Assembly (NCBI GenBank): GCA_030146875.1
Contig: JASLAX010000238.1
Coordinates: 1-17,516, forward strand
From: Longimicrobiaceae bacterium
GTDB taxonomy: Bacteria; Gemmatimonadota; Gemmatimonadetes; Longimicrobiales; Longimicrobiaceae
Length of the DNA: 17,516 bases
Direction of reading: 5' to 3'
Below the pieces are notes generated by a model. The model searched no databases, was not told the DNA's origin, and worked only from the letters and a program-made list of their open reading frames with translations. A program made the translations under genes and the position numbers. Shown piece after piece: positions 1 through 5,994 of the stretch; positions within the stretch are counted from its first letter, which is position 1; each line of letters starts with the position of its first letter.

Positions 1-69
1 CTCGTCGCCGCCGCAGGCGGCCAGGACGGAGAGCGCGGTGAGGAGCGGAAGGAGCGGGGTGCGGCTCAT
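1..69 (-). CDS. Lipoprotein, N-terminal fragment (runs off the left edge)
   Basis: Only the first 23 codons are inside the window. They encode a typical lipoprotein signal peptide: Met-Ser-Arg-Thr, a hydrophobic Leu/Ala core, then the lipobox Leu-Ala-Ala-Cys (Cys19) followed by Gly-Gly-Asp-Glu. The product should be exported, lipidated at Cys19 and anchored in a membrane. The start is the ATG at 67-69 (complement); no clear Shine-Dalgarno precedes it. The gene lies 87 bp downstream of a small membrane-protein gene on the same strand. The mature protein is out of view, so no function can be given. Confidence 0.7.
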   Translation of the reverse strand, partial: MSRTPLLPLLTALSVLAACGGDE

Positions 70-156
70 GCGGGGCTCGGGTGCTGCTCGGGGTCGCGCG
101 GGCGCGGGACGGGTCGCCGGACCGCCGCGGGGGGGGACGGAGGGAGCGGACCGGCG

Positions 157-282
157 TCAGGCCGGGCATCCCCGCAGCAGCGCCGCGGCGGCGGCCAGCA
201 CCAGGATCGCCGCCACGCCGGCCGCGTACTGCTTCCAGCCGCGTGGCCGCCGGGGCTCGCCGCCGGGATCGTCGGGCGTCAC
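157..282 (-). CDS. Small single-span membrane protein (41 aa)
   Basis: This 41-residue frame begins at a GTG 15 bases after the stop of the upstream 81-aa gene. It has a Pro/Arg-rich polar N-terminus (residues 1-18, including Trp16-Lys-Gln-Tyr) and then one strongly hydrophobic Ala/Leu/Val/Ile segment (about residues 20-37). It ends in Arg-Gly-Cys-Pro-Ala. The pattern is that of a one-pass inner-membrane miniprotein with its N-terminus in the cytoplasm by the positive-inside rule. Codon use is GC-rich at third positions, like its neighbours. No family is recognised and no function is claimed. The start codon and the reality of the gene are moderately uncertain because it is so short. Confidence 0.45.
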   Translation of the reverse strand: MTPDDPGGEPRRPRGWKQYAAGVAAILVLAAAAALLRGCPA

Positions 283-297
283 AGCGCCGGCGGGGCG

Positions 298-543
298 TCA
301 GCCCTCGCGCTCGTCGTCGTCATCCTCGTCGTGCCTGCGGCCGTCGTGGCGGTCGTCCGCGTACTCCTCGTCGTGGCCGTTCCCGCGCCCCTCGGGAGCG
401 TCGTCCGCCCCGCCGGCCAGGTCGGTATCCGCGCGGAAGGTGCGGCGCACGCCCAGGATGAAGAGCAGGAGCCCCGCGGCTCCGACCACGACCTTGGTCT
501 TCGACATCCCGCCCTGCTTCTTCTTTCCCGGTAGCTCCGCCAT
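298..543 (-). CDS. Small membrane protein with long acidic tail (81 aa)
   Basis: An AGGAGG Shine-Dalgarno (552-557, complement) sits 8 bases before the ATG at 543, so this start is well supported. The protein has a short Lys-rich N-terminus, one hydrophobic segment (about residues 18-31: Val-Val-Val-Gly-Ala-Ala-Gly-Leu-Leu-Leu-Phe-Ile-Leu-Gly), and then a hydrophilic tail. The tail becomes dominated by Asp, Glu, His and Arg and includes a run of four Asp near residues 74-77. It is probably a one-pass inner-membrane protein with a disordered charged tail. It is likely co-transcribed with the 41-aa gene that follows 15 bases later. The family is not recognised. Confidence 0.65.
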   Translation of the reverse strand: MAELPGKKKQGGMSKTKVVVGAAGLLLFILGVRRTFRADTDLAGGADDAPEGRGNGHDEEYADDRHDGRRHDEDDDDEREG

Positions 544-551
544 CCGTGCCG

Positions 552-557
552 CCTCCT
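552..557 (-). promoter_or_regulatory. Strong Shine-Dalgarno (AGGAGG)
   Basis: AGGAGG on the minus strand, 8 bases before the ATG at 543. It decides the start of the 81-aa membrane protein in favour of this ATG over the internal Met13. Few genes in this window have such a clear ribosome binding site. Confidence 0.75.
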
Positions 558-587
558 GGGTCGCGGGTCGTTCCGTCTCTCGCGTGC

Positions 588-616
588 AATCTGTCCACGC
601 GCGGGGCCCTTCACAA
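588..616 (-). promoter_or_regulatory. Possible promoter of the small membrane-protein pair
   Basis: On the minus strand a TTGTGA (-35, 611-616) and a CAGATT (-10, 588-593) are separated by 17 bases, about 45 bases before the ATG at 543. The -35 matches consensus at 4 of 6 positions and the -10 at 3 of 6. The spacing and position are right, but the match is weak. Confidence 0.3.
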
Positions 617-669
617 GCGGTGCCGCCGCAACGCGTAGCGCGCGCCCGCCCCGGCCGGTGGAGAAACGC

Positions 670-701
670 GGGGAGGGCGCCGCCCGCGCGGCGCCCTCCC
701 C
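670..701 (-). terminator. Intrinsic terminator hairpin (perfect 14-bp stem)
   Basis: GGGGAGGGCGCCGC at 670-683 is perfectly complementary to 688-701, with the 4-base loop CCGC. Read on the minus strand it lies 27 bases after the stop of the secreted-protein gene (728) and is followed by GCGTTTCTCC, a short T-containing tract. It probably ends that transcript and separates it from the small membrane-protein pair. The stem alone is symmetrical; the orientation is inferred from gene position. Confidence 0.75.
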
Positions 702-727
702 GGCGGCGACGCGCCCCCCCGCGGAGG

Positions 728-1249
728 TCAGCAGGTCCAGGCGTACGCCGCGCGTCCCGCCCACTCCACCGCCACGCACCACTGCTCGTCCTGTCCCCGC
801 GCCGGCTTGCGGTGCACGGTGAACAGGCGCGGCTCGCGCGGGGCGGGCCCCGGACGCCGCTCCAGCTCGCGCGGCCACGCGCCCACGTCGCGCGGGCGCG
901 GGGTGGACTCGCGCCGCGCCCGCGCCACCGGCATGGCCTCCATCCCGTTCACCATCGCCCGCAGCGCCGCCTCGGGCGCGCCGAAGCGCAGCCACGCCTC
1001 CTCGGTGTCCAGGTCGCGCACCGCGTGGATGCGCGTGGCCGACCGCGGCACGAAACCGGGAACACGGCCGCGGCGAACGGCGCCGCGGCGCACCGCGTCC
1101 GCGTGGTCCACGTAGTCGGCCACCTCCGTCTCGTCGGCCACCACCCCGTCCTCTTCCGGGGGAAGGGGGCCGCCCGAGGCGTGCAGCGAGGCCGCGGAGA
1201 GCGGCAGGGCGAGCAGGGCGGCGAGCAGCGCCAGTCGTGGGGTACGCAT
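728..1249 (-). CDS. Secreted protein of unknown function (173 aa)
   Basis: The N-terminus is a classical Sec signal peptide: Met-Arg-Thr-Pro-Arg, a Leu/Ala core to about residue 20, and Ala-X-Ala-like sites near residues 19-25. The mature part is about 148 residues, with no membrane segment and no metal or catalytic motif that I recognise. A central stretch (about residues 65-95: Val-Pro-Arg-Ser-Ala-Thr then Asp-Leu-Asp-Thr-Glu-Glu-Ala-Trp-Leu-Arg-Phe) resembles a pattern seen in small periplasmic or lipoprotein families of unknown function. Cys158 and the C-terminal Cys173 could pair. The start is the ATG at 1249. The gene is divergent from hrpB across a 112-bp gap and is followed by a strong hairpin terminator. 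Confidence 0.75.
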   Translation of the reverse strand: MRTPRLALLAALLALPLSAASLHASGGPLPPEEDGVVADETEVADYVDHADAVRRGAVRRGRVPGFVPRSATRIHAVRDLDTEEAWLRFGAPEAALRAMVNGMEAMPVARARRESTPRPRDVGAWPRELERRPGPAPREPRLFTVHRKPARGQDEQWCVAVEWAGRAAYAWTC

Positions 1250-1361
1250 GGTACCGTGCGGCGGAGAGGGGAGAGGCGGGCCGGGCGATGCTCCGCGCGG
1301 CCGGGGGCTGCGTTATCTTCCCGGATCCGAAGCTCGCACCGCCGCCCACCACCCCGGCGAC

Positions 1362-3884
1362 ATGGCCCGGCTCCCGATCGAAGAGGTCCTTCCCGCCCTG
1401 AAGGCGGCCCTGCGCGAGCGCGGCGCGGCCGTGCTGCAGGCGCCCCCGGGGGCGGGGAAGACGACCGTGGTACCCCTCGCCCTGCTCGGCGAGCCGTGGC
1501 TGGCCGGGCGCAGGGTGGTGATGCTGGAGCCGCGCCGCCTGGCCGCGCGGGCCGCCGCCCGGCGCATGGCGCAGACCCTGGGCGAGCCGGTGGGCGAGAC
1601 GGTGGGCCACCGCGTCCGCGGCGACACGCGCGTGGGGCCGCGCACGCGGATCGAGGTGGTCACCGAGGGGGTGCTGACCCGCATGCTCCAGTCCGATCCC
1701 GCCCTGGAGGGCGTGGGCGCCGTGCTCTTCGACGAGTTCCACGAGCGCAGCCTGCACGCCGACCTGGGCCTGGCCCTCACTCTACACGCCCGCGGCCTGC
1801 TGCGCGAGGACCTTCGCGTGGTGGTGATGTCCGCCACCCTCGACGGCGAGGGGGTCTCGGCCCTCCTGGGCGGCGCCCCGCTGGTGACCAGCGAGGGCCG
1901 CGTGCACCCGGTGGAGACGCGCTGGCTGCCGCGCCGGGCGGAGGGGTGGACGGACCGCGTCGCCGCCGCCGCAGTGCTCCGCGCGCTGGACGAGGAGCCG
2001 GGTGACCTGCTCGTCTTCCTCCCCGGCGCGGGCGAGATCCGGGGAACGGAGGCGCGGCTGGCCGAGGCGGGGCTCCCCCCCACCGTGCGCGTCCTGCCCC
2101 TGCACGGCACCCTGCCCCCGGAGGCGCAGGACCGCGCCATCGCCCCTTCCGCGCCCGGCACCCGCAAGGTGGTCCTGGCCACCTCCATCGCCGAGACGTC
2201 GCTGACGATCGAGGGGGTGCGCGTGGTGGTGGACGCCGGCCTGGCGCGCGCGCCCCGCTTCTCCCCGCGGACGGGGATGACGCGCCTGGAGACGGCCCGC
2301 GTCTCGCGCGCGTCGGCCGACCAGCGGCGGGGGCGGGCAGGGCGCACCGGCCCCGGCGTCTGCCTGCGCCTGTGGACCCGGGACGAGGACCGCCAGCTCG
2401 CCCCGCGCCCCCTCCCCGAGATCGCCGAGGCGGACCTGGCGCCGCTCGCGCTGGAGCTGGCCGCCTGGGGCGCGGAGCCGGCGGAGCTGGCCTGGCTGGA
2501 CCCGCCCCCCGCCGCGGCGTTCGCCCAGGCCCGCGAGCTCCTCCGCGCGCTGGGCGCGCTGGACCCGGACGGCGCCCTCACCCCGCACGGCCGGCGGATG
2601 GCGGGGATGGCGACGCACCCGCGGCTCGCCCACATGCTCCTGCGCGCGGCGCGGGAGGGGTGGGGCGCCACCGCCTGCGACGTGGCCGCGCTGCTGGGCG
2701 AGCGCGACGTGCTCCGCGCCCCCGCCGGGGGCCCCGCGGACGCCGACCTGCGCCTGCGCGTGGAGCTGCTCCGCGACGGTCGGCGCGACGCCCGCCGCCT
2801 CCCGTCGCACGTGCACGGGATGACGGTGGACCGTGACGGCGTGCGCCGCGCCGCGGAGGAGGCGCGGCAGCTCCGCGGGGCGCTCCACCTGGAGAACGCT
2901 CCGGCCGAGCCGGATCTGACGGGGCCCGTGCTCGCGCTGGCGTATCCCGACCGCCTGGCGCAGCGCCGGCCGGGGGGCGCGGGGCGGTTCCTCCTCCGCA
3001 ACGGCCGCGGGGCGGCCTTCGCGCACCCGCAGGCGCTCTCCGAGTCGCCCTGGCTGGTGGTCGCGGAGCTGGACGGCGCGGGGGCGGAGTCACGGATCTA
3101 CCTGGCCGCCCCGCTCGCGCGAGAGGACGTGGACGCGCTCTTCGCCGACCAGGTGGAGACGGAGACGACGGTGGCGTGGGAGGGCGAGACGCGCGAGGTG
3201 CGCGCCCGCCGCCGGGAGCGGCTGGGCGCGCTCGTGCTGCGCGAGTCCGCGCTGGCCGATCCCGACCCGGCGGAGGTGGCGCGGGCGCTGTCGGAGGGGA
3301 TCGCGCGCGAGGGGCTGGGCGTGCTCCCGTGGACGGACGGCGCGCGCAGGCTGCGCGAGCGGCTGGCCTTCCTGCACGCCCTGGACGCCGATGCGTGGCC
3401 GGACGTGTCCGACGCGGCGCTGCTGGCGGCGCTCCCCGCGTGGCTGGGGCCGCACCTGCACGGCGTCCGCGGCCGCGCGCAGCTCGACGCGGTGGACCTC
3501 TCCTCCGCCCTGCTCGCCATGCTGCCGTGGGACGCGCGGGCGCGGCTCGACGACCTGGCCCCCACCCACTGGACGGTGCCCAGCGGCTCCCGCATCCCCG
3601 TCGACTACTCGGACGCGGACGCGCCGGTGCTCGCCGTTCGCCTGCAGGAGATGTTCGGGCTGGCGGACACGCCGCGCGTGGCCGGCGGGCGGGTGCCCCT
3701 CACGCTGCACCTGCTCTCGCCCGCGCACCGGCCGGTGCAGGTGACGCGGGACCTGGCGGGGTTCTGGAAGGGCTCGTACTTCGACGTGCGGAAGGAGCTT
3801 CGCGGGCGCTACCCCAAGCACGTCTGGCCCGAGGATCCCATGGCCGAGCCGCCGACGCGCCGGGCGAAGCCGCGCGGAACGTGA
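1362..3884 (+). CDS. hrpB: ATP-dependent helicase HrpB
   Basis: This is an 840-residue DEAH-box superfamily 2 helicase of the HrpB family, a usual length. Visible motifs are Walker A Ala-Pro-Pro-Gly-Ala-Gly-Lys-Thr-Thr (27-35), the Walker B variant Asp-Glu-Phe-His (124-127, in place of DEAH), Ser-Ala-Thr-Leu (157-160), and motif VI Gln-Arg-Arg-Gly-Arg-Ala-Gly-Arg-Thr-Gly (321-330). The helicase-associated domain follows. The diagnostic HrpB C-terminus is present: Thr-His-Trp-Thr-Val-Pro-Ser-Gly, Arg-Leu-Gln-Glu-Met-Phe-Gly, Leu-Ser-Pro-Ala, and Arg-Tyr-Pro-Lys-His-Val-Trp-Pro-Glu-Asp-Pro. I chose the ATG at 1362 because family homology begins there; the open frame continues upstream to 1248 without family similarity. 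No good ribosome site is seen. The cytoplasmic substrate of HrpB is poorly known (RNA or R-loops). It appears monocistronic. Confidence 0.96.
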   Translation: MARLPIEEVLPALKAALRERGAAVLQAPPGAGKTTVVPLALLGEPWLAGRRVVMLEPRRLAARAAARRMAQTLGEPVGETVGHRVRGDTRVGPRTRIEVVTEGVLTRMLQSDPALEGVGAVLFDEFHERSLHADLGLALTLHARGLLREDLRVVVMSATLDGEGVSALLGGAPLVTSEGRVHPVETRWLPRRAEGWTDRVAAAAVLRALDEEPGDLLVFLPGAGEIRGTEARLAEAGLPPTVRVLPLHGTLPPEAQDRAIAPSAPGTRKVVLATSIAETSLTIEGVRVVVDAGLARAPRFSPRTGMTRLETARVSRASADQRRGRAGRTGPGVCLRLWTRDEDRQLAPRPLPEIAEADLAPLALELAAWGAEPAELAWLDPPPAAAFAQARELLRALGALDPDGALTPHGRRMAGMATHPRLAHMLLRAAREGWGATACDVAALLGERDVLRAPAGGPADADLRLRVELLRDGRRDARRLPSHVHGMTVDRDGVRRAAEEARQLRGALHLENAPAEPDLTGPVLALAYPDRLAQRRPGGAGRFLLRNGRGAAFAHPQALSESPWLVVAELDGAGAESRIYLAAPLAREDVDALFADQVETETTVAWEGETREVRARRRERLGALVLRESALADPDPAEVARALSEGIAREGLGVLPWTDGARRLRERLAFLHALDADAWPDVSDAALLAALPAWLGPHLHGVRGRAQLDAVDLSSALLAMLPWDARARLDDLAPTHWTVPSGSRIPVDYSDADAPVLAVRLQEMFGLADTPRVAGGRVPLTLHLLSPAHRPVQVTRDLAGFWKGSYFDVRKELRGRYPKHVWPEDPMAEPPTRRAKPRGT

Positions 3885-3990
3885 GGCCGCGGAAGACGTG
3901 AGAGGGGGCGTGAGCGGCGCGATCCGGCCTCTGGCCAGCCCGAATATCGGGGGGCCGATCCACCCGCTCGGGGCCGTCCACCCCCGCCCG

Positions 3991-4038
3991 GCGAATGAAT
4001 TCGCGGCTACGACCACGCGAAGTCCGCCTGCGCGGACT
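3991..4038. repeat. Two-hairpin palindromic element (REP/BIME-like candidate)
   Basis: Two perfect inverted repeats lie 16 bases apart. The first is GCGAAT-GA-ATTCGC (3991-4004). The second is AGTCCGC-CTGC-GCGGACT (4021-4038). The first is AT-richer than anything nearby. The arrangement of two different short palindromes joined by a fixed linker resembles dispersed intergenic repeats (REP/BIME type). Only one copy is in the window, so its repeated nature is inference. Confidence 0.5.
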
Positions 4039-4128
4039 GGCCTCCTTTCGCCCCGTCCGCTCCTCCGTCCACGAGACGGGCGCCTGCCCTTCCGCCGGGG
4101 GTGAGGAAGACCAGCAGGGCAAACAAAT

Positions 4129-4154
4129 GGGTCCAGCAGATAGGTGCTGGACCC
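4129..4154 (-). terminator. Intrinsic terminator of the toxin-antitoxin operon
   Basis: GGGTCCAGCA (4129-4138) and TGCTGGACCC (4145-4154) form a perfect 10-bp stem with a 6-base loop. Read on the minus strand it stands 43 bases after the toxin stop codon and is followed by ATTTGTTTG, a T-rich run unusual for this DNA. This is a good Rho-independent terminator for the minus-strand operon. In the other direction it is followed by TCTGTG, so it could act weakly there. Confidence 0.7.
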
Positions 4155-4197
4155 TCTGTGCCAAGTGGTCGCGCGGCCTGGGAGCGGCCCGCTTGAG

Positions 4198-4629
4198 TCA
4201 CTTCCGCGGCTGCTTCTTCGGCTTGGCGCCCAAAGCCTGAACAGGGAGGGACTTCAAGCCATTCGCTCGCACGAGGAACAACGCCGGACGGGCCTTCTCT
4301 CCCGCCAACCGCTTCATGTCGGGCCAGTTTAGAACAACCGCCTGTGTGACGGTGCAAAACCCCCGTAACGAGTCGTTCAGGAAAAACACGGCCATCCCGA
4401 GCTGAGCGATCACCGCGCGCTCGTGGCCTCGGCGCAGGATTGCGCGGTCGCTCGAGACAAACGCCCAATCACGAGAACCTGCATACTCGAGCACGATCTC
4501 GTCAGGGGCGCTTTTCAGTCCCCGTTCAGTGGCGTGGTACGCAGATTCGTCCAGCTCGCGAAGCGCGCGAACCAGGCGTACGGAGGAGTTCTCGTCGAAG
4601 AGAAAGGTTATGCGGCTTTTCGCAGCCAC
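4198..4629 (-). CDS. PIN-like toxin, VapC45-type (DUF5615-like)
   Basis: The protein is 143 residues if started at the GTG at 4629, which overlaps the antitoxin end by 22 bases. A further in-frame GTG at 4683 would add 18 residues with no PIN-like character. The PIN fold signature is visible: Phe-Leu-Phe-Asp-Glu-Asn (Asp12) at the end of strand 1, Ala-Pro-Asp-Glu-Ile-Val (Asp43/Glu44), and Phe-Val-Ser-Ser-Asp-Arg (Asp61). These fit the acidic Mg-binding cluster of a PIN/Mut7-C-like ribonuclease. The C-terminus is Lys-rich (Lys-Pro-Lys-Lys-Gln-Pro-Arg-Lys). By family it would cleave RNA when freed from its partner. The upstream DUF433 gene is the expected antitoxin. Base composition is clearly less GC-rich than the flanks, suggesting transfer. 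The assignment to VapC45 rests on arrangement and motifs, not on a search. Confidence 0.8.
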   Translation of the reverse strand: MAAKSRITFLFDENSSVRLVRALRELDESAYHATERGLKSAPDEIVLEYAGSRDWAFVSSDRAILRRGHERAVIAQLGMAVFFLNDSLRGFCTVTQAVVLNWPDMKRLAGEKARPALFLVRANGLKSLPVQALGAKPKKQPRK

Positions 4630-5315
4630 GATCTGAAGTGGAGCGCGTTCTCGACCTGCGTGGCCGACACCTCGTAAATCCACGCGACGCGTTCAACGGT
4701 CCGCTCACCGTAGGCGGCTTCCTCCGCGTCGAACATGTCCGTCAAAGTCTTCGCCCGGATGTTCGTGCCCTCGACGATAGGGGCGCCGAAGGAGTAGAGC
4801 GGGTCCACGAGGATGCCTCCCTTCCGCCCCAGCGGCCACCAGCGGTTCGCCACGTCGTTCATGTCGAACTCGAGTTGGTCCAGATAGGGTTTTACCAGGG
4901 CGGGAAACCCATGCTGGGCATGGCCCTTCAACTGGACGAATCCCTCCGCTCCATCCTGCTCCTTCACCTCCGCCCAGAGGCGCTTGCCGCCGTCCACGTA
5001 GACGTGCCGGAGGGCGAACGGGTGAGCGGAGGAGTAGATGCGCCCTGCGACGCTGGCGGCTTCTTTGATCGTCGCCCAGGACGCCCCGGCCTGCTGGAAG
5101 GCGCGGACATAGAGGAGCTCCACCAGTTCCACGAAGGTCAAGGCACGCTCACCGTCGATCTCAGGGAGATCCGTACGAATGAGCGGGGGGTGCTCCACCC
5201 TACCATCCTTGCGGTTCCGGGAATACCCGAAGGCCCAGCGACGCACGGTCGCACCATCCTCCCGAAGGAGGGCGGCAGCGTCGGGTGGGGTGTAGATCCC
5301 GGTGCCTAGCTTCAA
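4608..5315 (-). CDS. VapB45-type antitoxin (MerR-like HTH + DUF433)
   Basis: From a TTG at 5315 the product is 235 residues, close to the known VapB45 antitoxin length. The N-terminus (about 7-32: Ile-Tyr-Thr-Pro-Pro-Asp-Ala-Ala-Ala-Leu-Leu then Thr-Val-Arg-Arg-Trp) reads as a MerR-like helix-turn-helix that would bind the operon promoter. The C-terminal part (about 172-225) is a DUF433 domain: Pro-Ile-Val-Glu-Gly-Thr-Asn-Ile-Arg-Ala-Lys-Thr-Leu, then Glu-Arg-Val-Ala-Trp-Ile-Tyr-Glu-Val-Ser and Val-Glu-Asn-Ala-Leu. DUF433 is typical of antitoxins paired with PIN toxins. The start is uncertain: there is no ATG before the HTH, no Shine-Dalgarno at 5315, and a longer frame opens at a TTG at 5405. 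The gene overlaps the toxin. Codons such as AAT, TTA and GTA set it apart from the neighbours. Confidence 0.82.
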   Translation of the reverse strand: MKLGTGIYTPPDAAALLREDGATVRRWAFGYSRNRKDGRVEHPPLIRTDLPEIDGERALTFVELVELLYVRAFQQAGASWATIKEAASVAGRIYSSAHPFALRHVYVDGGKRLWAEVKEQDGAEGFVQLKGHAQHGFPALVKPYLDQLEFDMNDVANRWWPLGRKGGILVDPLYSFGAPIVEGTNIRAKTLTDMFDAEEAAYGERTVERVAWIYEVSATQVENALHFRSWLRKAA

Positions 5316-5377
5316 GAGGGGAACGCTTCGGCAGGAGGGTGGACGCGCCTTCGGGGAGTGTACGGTTCCTCCGCTAC

Positions 5378-5405
5378 AATTTAACGCGTAGAGAACACCG
5401 GGCAA
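5378..5405 (-). promoter_or_regulatory. Possible promoter of the toxin-antitoxin operon
   Basis: TTGCCC (5400-5405) and TAAATT (5378-5383) on the minus strand are 16 bases apart, each matching consensus at 4 of 6 positions. They lie in an AT-richer patch about 60 bases before the proposed TTG start. A GGAGGA follows just downstream, but no start codon stands at a usual distance from it. Confidence 0.35.
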
Positions 5406-5520
5406 GCACCAACACGCAAACAGGCCGGCCGCTCACCGGCTGCGCCCACCCTAGGGGCGATGAAACGGGCACCGTCGGGCGGCCACTCCTCGAGTTTGTT
5501 TCTTGTCAGGCCCTTCCGTC

Positions 5521-5964
5521 TCAGACCCCGAACTGCCGCAGGTGGTGGTCCATGTGCTTGTAGGCCATCACGCCCCACGTCTTCCCGGTCATGGTGCCGA
5601 AGGTCGGGTGGCTCGGCCATTCGCCCCCGGGGCTCCGCGCGACGAAGCGGTCCAGCACGGCATCCAGCTCCGCGCGGTCGGCCTCCCACGTCTCCGGGTG
5701 GCGCTCCAGGAGCTCGGGCGCGGTGGGGACGCCCCGGGGGATGGGGAGGACGTAGAACACCAGGTGCTTCAGCGGGAACCACCGGAGCGGCGTCTTCCTC
5801 GCCTGGCACCGCAGGTCGCCCGTGGCGATGCGGAGCTGCTGGGCGAGGTGGACCACCATCCGCCCCGCGTCCATCTTCCCCCACCCCGGGCGCGCGTCGG
5901 GGGGGAGGCGGGCGATGCGCGCGCGGATCTCCGCCAGGTCCTGGGGCTGCCAGAGCGTCTTCAT
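5521..5964 (-). CDS. DinB-like DUF1569 family protein
   Basis: This 147-residue soluble protein has the DUF1569 pattern of the DinB/YfiT-like four-helix superfamily. Near the N-terminus is Trp-Gly-Lys-Met-Asp-Ala-Gly-Arg-Met-Val-Val-His-Leu (His39). In the middle is a region ending in Pro-Ile-Pro-Arg-Gly-Val-Pro-Thr-Ala-Pro. The C-terminus is Gly-Lys-Thr-Trp-Gly-Val-Met-Ala-Tyr-Lys-His-Met-Asp-His-His-Leu-Arg-Gln-Phe-Gly (His137, His140, His141). His39 and the C-terminal histidines fit the three-His metal site of DinB-like proteins. The reaction is unknown; some superfamily members use low-molecular-weight thiols. The gene starts 30 bases after the stop of the phosphodiesterase gene, so it is probably the last gene of that series. 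No obvious terminator hairpin follows. Confidence 0.85.
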   Translation of the reverse strand: MKTLWQPQDLAEIRARIARLPPDARPGWGKMDAGRMVVHLAQQLRIATGDLRCQARKTPLRWFPLKHLVFYVLPIPRGVPTAPELLERHPETWEADRAELDAVLDRFVARSPGGEWPSHPTFGTMTGKTWGVMAYKHMDHHLRQFGV

Positions 5965-5994
5965 CGGGATGGGCTTCCTCGCGCGGGGCGGCGG

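Larger units (their letters stand above)
3885..4197. other. Non-coding stretch between hrpB and the toxin gene
   Basis: This 313-bp stretch lies between two convergent genes. It holds a small ATCGG-GGGG-CCGAT hairpin (3946-3959), a two-hairpin palindromic element (3991-4038) and a 10-bp-stem terminator (4129-4154). No convincing gene is seen on either strand: the short open frames here lack ribosome sites and the local codon pattern. It could be the junction between the GC-rich chromosome and the less GC-rich toxin-antitoxin islet. Confidence 0.6.

Noticed and set aside
38..2005. Very long open frame across small genes and the start of hrpB
   Set aside because: It is a by-product of high GC, which removes stop codons. 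The protein is low-complexity Arg/Pro/Ala/Gly, overlaps better-supported genes and lacks any domain.
1313..3093. Long minus-strand open frames opposite hrpB
   Set aside because: They mirror the helicase codons; composition is Ser/Arg/Ala-rich with no motif or start signal.
5406..5520. Regulatory RNA or terminator in the gap between the DUF1569 gene and the antitoxin
   Set aside because: Only a 5-bp stem (GCCGG/CCGGC near 5424-5440) is seen, without a T tract or recognisable conserved motif.
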